Assembly: GCF_014640335.1 (NCBI RefSeq)
Contig: NZ_BMGT01000001.1
Location: 1,364,001 to 1,428,000 of the forward strand
Source of the DNA: Edaphobacter dinghuensis
GTDB taxonomy: Bacteria; Acidobacteriota; Terriglobia; Terriglobales; Acidobacteriaceae
Length of the DNA: 64,000 bases
Direction: 5' to 3'
In this document: positions 48,781-56,843 of the stretch, piece by piece
Numbering within the stretch: position 1 is the first letter of the stretch
Layout of the letters: each line of letters opens with the position of its first letter
The notes under the pieces: generated by a model
Seen by the model: the letters and a program-made list of their open reading frames with translations, nothing else
Databases searched by the model: none
Told to the model about the DNA's origin: nothing
Translations under genes and position numbers: made by a program

Positions 48781-49743
48781 CTACTGAATGTCTGCAGCGC
48801 CCTGCAGCGCCTGATAGGAGGCCGTTCGGATATAAGGATTCTCGTCCTGGGTCGAGACCGTACGCAGCACCTCGCGCACGCTCGAATCCGCCTGCACCGG
48901 CTCAAGCATGCCGATCGCGGTAGTCCGTACCTCGGCGTCGGAGTCATGCATCAGCGCCTCGAGCACAGCATCACGCACGTGCTGGTCCTGTCCGATGTAA
49001 CGCTGCAAGCCTTCGAGGGCCTTCAACCGTACCCCCGCATTCTTGTCGTAGCGCAAGGAGACCAGCAGAGCGCTGCGAATGCCCCGGCCATCAGTCCCGC
49101 CGGTGCACTCGTGGCCTGCATTGCACTCATGCGCCAGCAGCGCAACCGAGTCGGCACGCACGCCACTGTTGGCTGCCGCATTCGCTCCTGCCAGCAGGAG
49201 CTGGCGAATCTCCGGCGAGTCCAGCGAGCCTTCCATTGTTTCGGGAACTACCTTGTTGTACTTCACCTGCACCAGCTCGGAGTTCGGTGTCTGCACGATG
49301 CCGGTCACGTTCGCAATCGTCGCCTGCGTGGGATTGCTCAGCGTTACCGGGCTCTTGGGCTTCGGCGCGTGGGCCACTTCATAGCGATAGGTGAAGTTGC
49401 CTGCCAGGAAACCTACTCCCAGCAGCAGCGTAGCCAGTGCGGGAGCGCTCTGCACATGGCCGATCCATGCAAACATGCCGCGACGCAACTGGGTAAAGAT
49501 TCCATGCGGAGGAATCGCGTCCAGCTCTTCGTCCAGCCTGACCCTTGCCTGAGCCAGAAAGTTCGGTGACGGCTCTACGACCGGATACAGTGCGAGATGT
49601 TCATCGAGTTCGCGTAGTGCGTCGAGTTCGCTTCGGCAGTCTTCGCATTGATCCAGATGCTGTTCCAGAGGAATCGCATACTCATCGGGCAGCTCGCCGT
49701 AGCTTGCCAGAAGGATGTTCTCTTTTGCGGTTTCGCACTTCAT
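48781..49743 (-). CDS. Zinc-finger anti-sigma-like membrane protein with HEAT repeats
   Basis: This 320-residue protein starts with a zf-HC2 domain (MKCETAKENILLASYGELPD, then HLDQCEDC with the HxxxCxxC zinc motif) as in anti-sigma factors. One transmembrane helix follows (APALATLLLGVGFLAGNFTY). Outside the cytoplasm there is a HEAT-like helical repeat region at about 195-315 (SALLVSLRYDKNAGVRLKAL, QHVRDAVLEALMHDSDAEVR, ENPYIRTASYQALQG). An unusual double motif HECNAGHEC lies just before these repeats. It is encoded 81 bp after the sigma factor gene, so it is the natural candidate to hold that sigma inactive at the membrane. The HEAT module would then sense the signal or the PDZ protein encoded next. 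Confidence 0.85.
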   Translation of the reverse strand: MKCETAKENILLASYGELPDEYAIPLEQHLDQCEDCRSELDALRELDEHLALYPVVEPSPNFLAQARVRLDEELDAIPPHGIFTQLRRGMFAWIGHVQSAPALATLLLGVGFLAGNFTYRYEVAHAPKPKSPVTLSNPTQATIANVTGIVQTPNSELVQVKYNKVVPETMEGSLDSPEIRQLLLAGANAAANSGVRADSVALLAHECNAGHECTGGTDGRGIRSALLVSLRYDKNAGVRLKALEGLQRYIGQDQHVRDAVLEALMHDSDAEVRTTAIGMLEPVQADSSVREVLRTVSTQDENPYIRTASYQALQGAADIQ

Positions 49744-49824
49744 CGCCCTACCTCAACCAGCCTCAAAAAATTTATTACTGTTCTCGGGTCTATAAGATCT
49801 GCCCGTCGTTCTTTCATTGGACTG

Positions 49825-50625
49825 CTACCGTACTCCGGCAAGATTTGCCCGCAGTTTGCGGGTTGCCCGAAATAACGTGTTCTTTGCCGTCTCTTCGGTC
49901 GTGCTCAACATCTCGCCAATCGTCCGCAGCTTCAGCCCCTGGTAGTGCTTCAGCTCAAATACGGTTCGTTCACGCGGCGTCAACTTATCGAGCGCCTCGC
50001 CGATCCTCAGGCTCATCACCTTCCGGTCAAGCTCTCGTGCCGGATTGGCCATCGAACGGTCGTCGGTGATATTCGCCATCAGGTCCATCTCGCCGCCGCT
50101 CGAATCGAGCACGGTTGCCGGATCTTCCCGGCGGCTCTTTCGCCTGCGCAACTGGTCCAGGCAAAGGTTCGTAACAATCCGGTACAGCCACGTGTAAAAC
50201 GAGCACTCGAAGCGGAAGTTGCCCAGGTGGCGGTACGCCTTGATAAAGGCCTCCTGGTGAACGTCCTGTGCATCCTGCTCATTGCCAAGCATATGCAGCG
50301 CCAGTCGAAGCACAGACTGGTCGTAACGTCGCACCAGGGCGTCGAAGGCGGTCCGCTGCCCTTGCTGGGCCTCGCGGATCAACTCGTCGTCTTCGATACG
50401 CTGTTGCGCGCGCGCTTCGATCTGCGCCTGCGTCAGTTTGCCATTTCTGGCACCGGATTGTGTGGCCGCTTTTGCCATCCCTGGCAATGATTCTACCGCT
50501 GCGGCATCACGCAATCCCAAAGCGAACGGACCTGGCCGCCGCCCAAGAGGATCTATCCCAATTGCTTCAATGCCCATCTGTCTGACCCCGGAGTCAGGAA
50601 ATCGATTTCGCTTCAATAGACCCAT
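49825..50625 (-). CDS. ECF-type RNA polymerase sigma factor
   Basis: This 266-residue sigma factor has region 2 at about 90-160 (DQSVLRLALHMLGNEQDAQD, QEAFIKAYRHLGNFRFEC, YRIVTNLCLDQLRRRKSR) and region 4 at about 210-265 (LTPRERTVFELKHYQGLKLR, EMLSTTEETAKNTLFRATRK). Regions 1.2 and 3 are missing, as in ECF factors. About 70 N-terminal residues before region 2 are low-complexity, so a later start (for example the ATG that begins MAKAATQ) is possible. It directs RNA polymerase to a regulon that is not identifiable here. A zinc-finger membrane protein, a PDZ protein and a radical SAM enzyme follow on the same strand. Confidence 0.9.
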   Translation of the reverse strand: MGLLKRNRFPDSGVRQMGIEAIGIDPLGRRPGPFALGLRDAAAVESLPGMAKAATQSGARNGKLTQAQIEARAQQRIEDDELIREAQQGQRTAFDALVRRYDQSVLRLALHMLGNEQDAQDVHQEAFIKAYRHLGNFRFECSFYTWLYRIVTNLCLDQLRRRKSRREDPATVLDSSGGEMDLMANITDDRSMANPARELDRKVMSLRIGEALDKLTPRERTVFELKHYQGLKLRTIGEMLSTTEETAKNTLFRATRKLRANLAGVR

Positions 50626-50703
50626 CCACTTCCCAAAAGGTAAGCAGAGAAACGTTTTTATTGAAAAAATCTGCTGTTTTGCTCAATTCCTGCCCCAAAA
50701 ATA

Positions 50704-50763
50704 CATCATCTCGACCCGAAGGCGGCGCTTTTGCCGCCGTAGTGGAGATATCCCTGCATTTCG
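50704..50763 (+). repeat. REP-like dispersed repeat, copy C
   Basis: The copy runs from CATCATCTCGACCCGAAGGC to AGTGGAGATATCCCTGCATT with a palindromic core GGCGGCG...GCCGCC. It lies between the divergent sigma factor and RNase H genes. The core is almost the same as in copy B. Confidence 0.78.
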
Positions 50764-50805
50764 TCTCCACCGTAAGCCCCGACCCCTATCCGGTAAACTC
50801 ACAAA

Positions 50806-51435
50806 ATGTCCTCAAGCAGCCTTTTTCCCGAGAAGACCGACTGGATCTCCGCCCACTGCGACGGCGGCGCCCGCGGTAACCCCGGCCCGGCCGGCTATGG
50901 AGCCCTCATTCAGGACGCCAACGGCATGGTTCTGGCCGAACTGAGCGAGTTCCTCGGCATCCGCACCAACAATTTTGCAGAGTACTCCGGACTGCTGGGA
51001 TGTCTCCAGTTCGCCCTCGATAACAACCATCGCCGCCTCCGCGTGGTCTCGGACTCGGAACTGATGGTCAAGCAGATTCAGGGGAAGTACCAGGTCAAAA
51101 GCCCTGACCTGAAGCCGCTTTATGAAGAGGCAAAGCGCCGCATCGCCAAACTCGAGAAGTTCGAGATCAGTCACGCCCTGCGTCACAAGAACAAGGACGC
51201 CGACCGGCTCGCCAACGAGGCTATGGACCGGGGCACGAAGCGGCCTCACGCTCCCGGAACCCCTGCTCCTGCACCACTCAAAGCGACTCCCTATCCACAG
51301 AAGGCCGAGGCCCCACCCAATCCTTACGCCAAGGCAGACGCAATGCTGCGCGGCTTCACCAAGGACGGAGTAATCCACGTGCTCGGCGGCGCGACCCTGC
51401 CCGACGGCATCTTCGTCAAGATCATCCGCGAGTAG
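50806..51435 (+). CDS. RNase HI-like protein with C-terminal extension
   Basis: This 209-residue protein has an RNase H fold at residues 10-145. The acidic catalytic residues are D in AHCDGGARGNPGPAG, E in TNNFAEYSGLLG, D in VVSDSELMVKQIQG and D in HKNKDADRLANEAMD, so cleavage of RNA in RNA-DNA hybrids is expected. A proline/alanine-rich linker follows, and then a conserved-looking tail of about 35 residues (AMLRGFTKDGVIHVLGGATL) of unknown role. The ribosome-binding site is weak, with a stretch of A's before the ATG. It is a single gene, divergent from the sigma factor gene with a REP-like copy in between, and converges on the MarR gene. Confidence 0.9.
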   Translation: MSSSSLFPEKTDWISAHCDGGARGNPGPAGYGALIQDANGMVLAELSEFLGIRTNNFAEYSGLLGCLQFALDNNHRRLRVVSDSELMVKQIQGKYQVKSPDLKPLYEEAKRRIAKLEKFEISHALRHKNKDADRLANEAMDRGTKRPHAPGTPAPAPLKATPYPQKAEAPPNPYAKADAMLRGFTKDGVIHVLGGATLPDGIFVKIIRE

Positions 51436-51443
51436 CTGATCGT

Positions 51444-51947
51444 TTACTCTTCTGCGCTTTTCAAATCGCTTTCAGATCGTTGTTCGGGCTCACCAGCCGA
51501 CTGCGCCAATCCTGTGCAAAGCGACTCAATGATGAGTATTTGCGCCAGCATCGCTTCGAAGTCATGTGGGCGGCTGATTGCCTCGAACTGACTCTGCATC
51601 TTGTCGAGAATCCCCACGACGCGGGCTGCACGCTTCCTTCCGGCAGGCTGCAGGGTCAGTTGAAATGCCCGTGCATCCTCGGGGTCCATCCGTCGCCGGA
51701 TCAGCCCCTTGGCCTCAAGCGAAGAGATGCAATGACTTACATTGCCCCGCGTGGTGTGAAAGGTCTCCGCCAGCTCCGACGGCTTGATGCCGCGCTTCTT
51801 CTCGAAGAAGATCGCCGCCAGTACCAATGCCTCAAGGAATGTCATCTCCTCGTTGCGAAGGATTCGGGTGAGTAGCGAATCCAGACGGCGGGCGGCCCGG
51901 CTGATCTGAAAGACAGGGCTTTGTTTCAGGAAGGATTCGATTCTCAT
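51444..51947 (-). CDS. MarR family transcriptional regulator
   Basis: This 167-residue winged-helix protein has ARRLDSLLTRILRNEEMTFL, then the recognition region GIKPSELAETFHTTRGNVSH, HCISSLEAKGLIRRRMDPED and a wing DARAFQLTLQPAGRKRA. It should repress target genes as a dimer until a ligand is bound. It is divergent from a TonB-dependent receptor gene, and the 118-bp gap contains two TAGT-N6-ACTA dyads, so it likely controls both itself and the receptor. There is no signal peptide. The C-terminal 20 residues are acidic and probably flexible. Confidence 0.9.
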   Translation of the reverse strand: MRIESFLKQSPVFQISRAARRLDSLLTRILRNEEMTFLEALVLAAIFFEKKRGIKPSELAETFHTTRGNVSHCISSLEAKGLIRRRMDPEDARAFQLTLQPAGRKRAARVVGILDKMQSQFEAISRPHDFEAMLAQILIIESLCTGLAQSAGEPEQRSESDLKSAEE

Positions 51948-51965
51948 AAATGAAGTCCAGAGCTA

Positions 51966-52008
51966 ATATAGTTTATAGACTAAATAGTTGAATGACTAAA
52001 CTATTTAC
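51966..52008. promoter_or_regulatory. Two tandem MarR-type dyad operators
   Basis: TAGTTTATAGACTA (51969-51982) and TAGTTGAATGACTA (51985-51998) are two similar inverted repeats with 6-nt centres, spaced 16 bp apart. They lie in the intergenic region between marR and the TonB receptor gene. The outer parts (AGTTTA/TAAACTAT) also form a larger dyad. Binding by the adjacent MarR protein is an inference. Confidence 0.7.
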
Positions 52009-52065
52009 TATCGAACAAAACTACCTCCCCGAGGCCGGAATTTCGATGCATGATCGAAGCAGATC

Positions 52066-53901
52066 ATGCTGAACCACACAAAATTCTTCCTCTTCGGGCT
52101 CTCTGCACTTCTTTGTCTCGATGCCGTTGCGCAACAAGCTTCTCCTGCGCCTGCCGCTCAACCTGTTGCTCAATCCGTTACGGTCACGACGACGGTAGAG
52201 CCCATTCCGCTGTCGGAGAGCGACCGCTCGGTGCAGACGCTCGACACACGGCAGTATCCGCTTCTGTTCAACAGTGTTGTCGATTACCTTAGTCTCGACT
52301 CCTCACTCAACCTGCAATCGCGCGCGCCTGTAGGTGTGCAGTCGGATCTTTCAATTCGAGGCACTACATTTGAGCAGTCGCTTATTCTGCTCAACGGCCT
52401 TCGTATCGACGATCCTGAGACGGGCCATCTCAATCTCGACATTCCTGTACCGCTCGACGCGGTCTCTCGCATCGAGATACTGCATGGCTCGGGCTCGACT
52501 TTTTACGGCTCCGACGCCATTGGGGGAGCGGTGAACCTCATCACGACCGAGCCTGTTGTGCCGCTTACCGGAAGCCCATTCTCGTTTACGGCCAAGGCGG
52601 GGGGAGGGAACTATTCTTCGACTGAGCAGTCGTTTCGGGCCGACTACGCGACCAAGCCGTTCTCGGCTCAGTTGAGCGCCAGTAGGGATACGTCCGGCGG
52701 CTTCATCGCCGACCGCAACTACGCCAGCAACGCTATTTCTGCTGAGACGTGGCTGAACCTCAAGCCGGGCACGACCGATATTCTTGTCGCTGCCAGCGAT
52801 CGCCCCTACGGAGCCAACCAGTTTTATGGAGCTTACCCCTCGTGGGAGCGAACGAAGGGCTGGTTCGCCTCGATCGAGCAGCAGTTGGGGACACGGACTG
52901 CGGCGAGCTTTGCCTATCGCCGACATACGGATATGTTCGTCCTCTTCGTCGACGATCCCAGCATCTATGAGAACAATCACATCGATACTGCGTGGCAGTC
53001 GGCGTTGCGGCGCGCTGACAAGCTTGCTGCGAATGTCACGCTCTCCTATGGACTCGAAGCCAATGGCGATGCGATTCAGAGCACGAACCTGGGCCGCCAT
53101 GCCCGCAATCAAGGGGCGGGGTATGCGAACCTCTCGCTGCCTTCGCTGGGGAGGTTTTCGCTCTCGCTTGGTGGGCGCGAAGAGATCTTCTCGGGTGGGG
53201 ATGCGATCTTTTCTCCGAATGCTGCAGCGGCATTTACGCTGACGCACACTGTTCGGCTGCGAGCCTCGGCGGGACACGGCTTTCGGCTGCCGACTTATGT
53301 CGACCTCTACTACTCCGATCCGACCAATATCGGTAATCCAAACCTCAAGCCGGAGTCTTCGTGGAGCTATGAGGGGGGCGTTGACTGGACGCCCGCGAAC
53401 GGGCGTCTGACGCTTACGGCTACGGGGTTCAGTCTTCATCAGAAGGACGGCATCGACTACTCGAAGTATTCGCTCGACGCTCCGTGGCAGGCTACCAATG
53501 TCGGCAACTTCAACTACAACGGGGCGGAGACTCAGCTTCGTCTGCGCCTTCCCGGCTCGGAGCATCTGGATCTCAGCTATACGGGTGTGCGCGCCACTTC
53601 GCCGCCGAAGGGGCTGATCTCTGAGTACGCCTTCAACTATGCTGCGCAGAACGCCATCGCTGTCTGGACGGGAGATTTTCACCAGCTTACGGCGCATACG
53701 CAGGTCGCAGTTATTCAGAAGACGACTCAAACAGCCTATCCGTTGTGGGATATTTCTCTGGCTCGTAATAGTGGCTGGTTGCGCCCGTATGTGCGGCTTT
53801 TGAATCTGAGCAATACGGGGTATCAGGATATTCCGGGTGTGCCTTTGCAGGGGCGCACGATTATGGCGGGGACGGCTTTTACGTGGCCTCGTCGACGGTG
53901 A
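52066..53901 (+). CDS. TonB-dependent receptor, BtuB-like
   Basis: This 611-residue outer-membrane receptor has a signal peptide (FFLFGLSALLCLDAVAQQ), a plug domain at about 45-160 (VQSDLSIRGTTFEQSLILLNG, DAVSRIEILHGSGSTFYGSD, AIGGAVNLIT), and then a 22-strand barrel. The length and plug resemble the BtuB/FepA group rather than the Oar-like receptor at 18116. It ends with an aromatic strand, GRTIMAGTAFTWPRRR, lacking the usual terminal Phe. The ligand is unknown; cobalamin, iron chelates or another metal complex are possible. I see no cobalamin riboswitch box in the leader, while MarR-type dyads are present, so regulation by MarR is more likely. TonB-ExbB-ExbD are not encoded here. Confidence 0.9.
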   Translation: MLNHTKFFLFGLSALLCLDAVAQQASPAPAAQPVAQSVTVTTTVEPIPLSESDRSVQTLDTRQYPLLFNSVVDYLSLDSSLNLQSRAPVGVQSDLSIRGTTFEQSLILLNGLRIDDPETGHLNLDIPVPLDAVSRIEILHGSGSTFYGSDAIGGAVNLITTEPVVPLTGSPFSFTAKAGGGNYSSTEQSFRADYATKPFSAQLSASRDTSGGFIADRNYASNAISAETWLNLKPGTTDILVAASDRPYGANQFYGAYPSWERTKGWFASIEQQLGTRTAASFAYRRHTDMFVLFVDDPSIYENNHIDTAWQSALRRADKLAANVTLSYGLEANGDAIQSTNLGRHARNQGAGYANLSLPSLGRFSLSLGGREEIFSGGDAIFSPNAAAAFTLTHTVRLRASAGHGFRLPTYVDLYYSDPTNIGNPNLKPESSWSYEGGVDWTPANGRLTLTATGFSLHQKDGIDYSKYSLDAPWQATNVGNFNYNGAETQLRLRLPGSEHLDLSYTGVRATSPPKGLISEYAFNYAAQNAIAVWTGDFHQLTAHTQVAVIQKTTQTAYPLWDISLARNSGWLRPYVRLLNLSNTGYQDIPGVPLQGRTIMAGTAFTWPRRR

Positions 53902-53910
53902 GTGCAAAGG

Positions 53911-53957
53911 CGAAATACAGGGATCTCTCCACTTCGCTTCGCTCCGGTCGAGATGAC
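53911..53957 (-). repeat. REP-like dispersed repeat, copy D
   Basis: The copy reads GAAATACAGGGATCTCTCCACT followed by CGCTTCGCTCCGGTCGAGATGACG on the plus strand, so the family orientation is reversed here. It lies 10 bp after the TonB receptor stop and continues directly into the 43-bp tandem repeats. Confidence 0.8.
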
Positions 53958-54053
53958 GTGTGTTTGAGTTGCTTCGATCGAGTACTTCAGTCGAGATGAC
54001 GTGTGTTTGAGTTGCTTCGATCGAGTACTTCAGTCGAGATGACGTGCGTTTGA
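53948..54053. repeat. 43-bp tandem repeats grown from a REP-like copy
   Basis: A 43-bp unit beginning TCGAGATGACGTGTGTTTGA and ending GAGTACTTCAG occurs twice in full from 53948. It then continues as a partial third unit (TCGAGATGACGTGCGTTTGAG) up to about 54053. The first unit starts inside repeat copy D. It lies between the convergent TonB receptor and TIGR03435 genes. Confidence 0.85.
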
Positions 54054-54070
54054 GGTGGGTAGATGGCACT

Positions 54071-54907
54071 CTAGTTTGCTGATGGTCGCTCGATGTGGTC
54101 TATCACGAGGACGTCGGCGGGGCCTTTTGTGGCTTCGAGCTTCAGGCCCAGTTCCTCCTGAATGGCGGTGAAGATGCCGGGAGGCGCGCCCGGCTCGGTG
54201 GTGGGTACGTTGTCGGGGGTCCATCTCAGGATGAAGTCGTATCTGCCGGGAAGGTTTGTTTCATCGATAACCGGTCTGTCCATATAGTTCTGCATGCCGA
54301 GGGCGAAGTCTGACATGGAGTTGTTGGTGAACTTCCTCTGCTGTTGACCGCCCTGTCCGTGACCGCTCTGTGTCGGTAGGCCGTAAGTGTTCTTGGGGCT
54401 GGGCGTGAGCTTTGGGCCTCCCTTGGCTAGCGTGATCGCATAGATGGGGAGGTCGCGCTTTTCACGATGGAGCTTGAGGCCGAATCGGTCTTGGAGTAGC
54501 TTTTGCAGCATCTCCTGAACCTGGTGGAGATTTGCCACGCCCGGTTGATCGGCTTGTCCGTCGATGTCGAACCGTTCGGTCTCCAGCCACGCCGGGCCGT
54601 TTACGATCTGCTTGCGATGGACCGCGTAGGCGAAGGAGATGAGATCGTTAACGGTCTGGCCTTCGATGACAAGGCGATGGCCGCCTACGATGAAGTTTCC
54701 GGTTTCACTGGGGTCGGCAGGCTTGATTGTTGCGACTTCAAAGGATGGATGAGCGTCCGCCGCCATGGGTGACATGGGCGAGGCAGTTTGCTGTCCTGTA
54801 CCGCTTTGTTGAGCGATGACGACCGGGGTTGCGAAGACGAGCAGAGCGGCTGCGAAGAAGAGCAGTGCTTTGTGCAGATTCTCTCGAACAACGCAGTTGG
54901 CCCGCAT
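54071..54907 (-). CDS. TIGR03435-type acidobacterial secreted protein
   Basis: This 278-residue protein has a signal peptide (ALLFFAAALLVFATPVVIAQ). The conserved TIGR03435 pattern is clear: HPSFEVATIKPADP, then FDIDGQADQPGV, LQKLLQDRFGLKLHREKRDL, PIYAITLAKGGPKLTPS, DLPGRYDFILRWTPD and GIFTAIQEELGLKLEATKGP. The family is expanded in Acidobacteria and some Planctomycetes, and its function is unknown. Members often sit next to M56-type peptidase or BlaI-like regulators; none is present here. It is a single gene, between the tandem repeats at its 3' end and a YqeY-like gene at its 5' side. Confidence 0.9.
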   Translation of the reverse strand: MRANCVVRENLHKALLFFAAALLVFATPVVIAQQSGTGQQTASPMSPMAADAHPSFEVATIKPADPSETGNFIVGGHRLVIEGQTVNDLISFAYAVHRKQIVNGPAWLETERFDIDGQADQPGVANLHQVQEMLQKLLQDRFGLKLHREKRDLPIYAITLAKGGPKLTPSPKNTYGLPTQSGHGQGGQQQRKFTNNSMSDFALGMQNYMDRPVIDETNLPGRYDFILRWTPDNVPTTEPGAPPGIFTAIQEELGLKLEATKGPADVLVIDHIERPSAN

Positions 54908-55001
54908 TGAAGTGATCTCCTCGATTAAGCCAATACCCAGGATGGACAGACGACTTTAACGAACTTTAATGATCGCTTCGGAGAGCGCAGCGGCTTCTCT
55001 T

Positions 55002-55469
55002 TTACTTCGCCAGTTCCGCCTTGACGATCTCGCTGACCAGCTTGCCGTCGGCACGGACGCCGCTGGCTTGCAGCCGCTGCTGGACGACGCGCATTGTGGT
55101 TCCCATGTCCTTCGGACTGAGCTTGCTTCCATCCTGCGTCAGGTGCGAGATTGCGCCTTGCACCACGGCGCGGATGTCGTCCTCGCTGGCGGCCTTGGGC
55201 AGATAGGCTTCGATCATGGCGATCTCAAGCTGCTCTTTTTCGGCCAGTTGGGGACGATTGCCCTTGGTGAACTGTTCGACCGAGTCCTTGCGCTGCTTGA
55301 TCAGCGTGGTGAGGATCTGGCTCTCTTCGGCGTCGGTGAGGGCCTCGCGCTTGTCGATCTCCTTATTCTTGAGAGCGCTCTTAACCATGCGCAGCGTCGT
55401 CAAACGGTGCTCGTCCTTGGCCTTCATGGCTGTGATGATGTCTGCCTGAATCTTTTCGCCGATACTCAT
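55002..55469 (-). CDS. GatB/YqeY-domain protein
   Basis: This 155-residue protein has the YqeY layout: MSIGEKIQADIITAMKAKDE, LTTLRMVKSALKNKEIDKRE, LTDAEESQILTTLIKQRKDS and EAYLPKAASEDDIRAVV, with a C-terminal helix pair. The family shares its tail domain with GatB and probably binds tRNA, but its role is not established. The ATG at 55469 has GAGGAG about nine bases upstream; an upstream extension of eleven residues is not supported. The nearest gene on the same strand is the TIGR03435 protein, 94 bp further on. Confidence 0.92.
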   Translation of the reverse strand: MSIGEKIQADIITAMKAKDEHRLTTLRMVKSALKNKEIDKREALTDAEESQILTTLIKQRKDSVEQFTKGNRPQLAEKEQLEIAMIEAYLPKAASEDDIRAVVQGAISHLTQDGSKLSPKDMGTTMRVVQQRLQASGVRADGKLVSEIVKAELAK

Positions 55470-55546
55470 TGCCGCACTCTCCTCAATCGCTAAACACTTC
55501 ATTATAGAAAACCCGCAAGCGGGCTGGCCGCCGCTACAATATAAGC

Positions 55547-56734
55547 ATGATCCGCAAAACTCGCCTTTTCACTCCTGGACCGACCCCTCTTCTTCCCGCC
55601 GCCCAGTTTGCTATGGCTGCCGCAGACATCCACCATCGCACCGCTGAGTTCCGCGCCCTCTTCACCCGCGTCCTCTCGCAGCTCAAGGAGTTCGTCGGCA
55701 CCACCAACGATGTGCTCATCCTCGCCAGCTCCGGCTCGGGAGCCATGGAAGCCTCCGTCTCGAACCTGACCTCGCCGGGTGATCGCGTTCTCGTGCTGAC
55801 TGCTGGAAAGTTCGGCGAGCGCTGGACCGGCATCACCAAGGCCTTCGGTTGCCATGTCGACGTCGTTGAGGCTCCTTATGGCAGCACCTTTACGCTCGAC
55901 CAGATCAAGGCCGCGCTGAAGCTTGAGACCCGCGCTGTTTTCGTACAGGCTACTGAGTCCTCGACCGGCGTGAGCCACGATATCGAGGCCATCGGCAAGC
56001 TGCTGAAGGATGAGAAGTCCGAGGCGCTGTTTGTTGTCGACGGCATCACCGGTCTTGGCACCACGCATATTGACATGGATGCATGGGGCATCGACGTTCT
56101 GATCGGCGGCTCGCAGAAGGCGCTGATGATTCCTCCGGGGCTCTCGTATCTCGCGGTCAGCCCGCGTGCGTGGGACCGCATGGAGTCGACCTACAACCCG
56201 CGCTACTACTTCGATCTCCGCAAGGAGCGCAAGAATGCAGCTAAGGGTGAGTCGGCTTATACGCCTTCCGTCGCCTTAATCGCAGCCATGGGCGCGGCGC
56301 TTGACTATATTGCTGGACAGGCTGAGGGCAACCTTGTCGAAGGCCGTAAGAAGCTTGTCGATAACGCTCAGACCTGCGCTGCCATGACTCGCGCGGCTGC
56401 TACCGCGATGGGCTTCAAGCTCTTCGCGCCGAAGGGCCGCGAGGCCGGTGCTGCGACTGCCATTATGGCTCCGGAGGGTACGGATTCCGGCACGATCGTG
56501 AAGGGCCTGCGCTCGAAGTTCGCCATCATCGTCACCGACGGTCAGGGCGAGATGAAGGGGTCGCTTTTCCGCATCGCTCACATCGGCTTCTTCGACTATA
56601 TGGACACGATCGCGGTTATTGGTGCGCTCGAGCAGGTAGCAATTGCAGCCAAGCTTCCGCTTTCGAACCTTGCCTTCGGCACCGGCCTTGTTGCCGCGCA
56701 AAAGACGTTTGCCGAAGACTCCACCGTAAAATAG
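55547..56734 (+). CDS. Class V aminotransferase (serine-pyruvate/AGXT-like)
   Basis: This 395-residue PLP enzyme has family blocks LFTPGPTPLLPAAQFAM, ILASSGSGAMEASVSNL, VDGITGLGTTHIDMDAWGID, the PLP lysine in IGGSQKALMIPPGL, and GTDSGTIVKGLRSKF followed by RIAHIGFFDYMDTI. Enzymes of this group transaminate glyoxylate, pyruvate or hydroxypyruvate. Here the following biosynthetic gene is serA, so it most likely serves as the phosphoserine aminotransferase of the serine pathway, by inference. No other serC-like gene is in the window. A strong GC hairpin follows the stop, and a hicBA toxin-antitoxin pair lies between it and serA. Confidence 0.92.
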   Translation: MIRKTRLFTPGPTPLLPAAQFAMAAADIHHRTAEFRALFTRVLSQLKEFVGTTNDVLILASSGSGAMEASVSNLTSPGDRVLVLTAGKFGERWTGITKAFGCHVDVVEAPYGSTFTLDQIKAALKLETRAVFVQATESSTGVSHDIEAIGKLLKDEKSEALFVVDGITGLGTTHIDMDAWGIDVLIGGSQKALMIPPGLSYLAVSPRAWDRMESTYNPRYYFDLRKERKNAAKGESAYTPSVALIAAMGAALDYIAGQAEGNLVEGRKKLVDNAQTCAAMTRAAATAMGFKLFAPKGREAGAATAIMAPEGTDSGTIVKGLRSKFAIIVTDGQGEMKGSLFRIAHIGFFDYMDTIAVIGALEQVAIAAKLPLSNLAFGTGLVAAQKTFAEDSTVK

Positions 56735-56747
56735 TCCATAACTCCGA

Positions 56748-56779
56748 GAGCCCCCGTCTGAAAGTCCGGATGGGGGCTC
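56748..56779 (+). terminator. GC-rich hairpin after the aminotransferase gene
   Basis: GAGCCCCC...TCTG (56748-56760) pairs with CGGAT...GGGGGCTC (56767-56779) around a 6-nt loop, a 13-bp stem including wobbles. It lies 13 bp after the stop codon. There is no long T-run, so it is either a weak terminator or an mRNA 3'-end stabiliser separating the gene from hicB. Confidence 0.6.
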
Positions 56780-56843
56780 CCGAATCTTTCGCGAACACGG
56801 AAGTTGTCATACCCTATATTTACGTGGCGCTTCAGGAGCAGGC

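Noticed and set aside
51948..52065. Cobalamin riboswitch before the BtuB-like receptor
   Set aside because: The 118-bp gap has no recognisable B12 box and is too short for the full aptamer; MarR-type dyads occupy it.
52351..54069. 572-codon minus-strand frame opposite the BtuB-like receptor
   Set aside because: Extremely Arg-rich antisense shadow that reads through the tandem repeats at its start.
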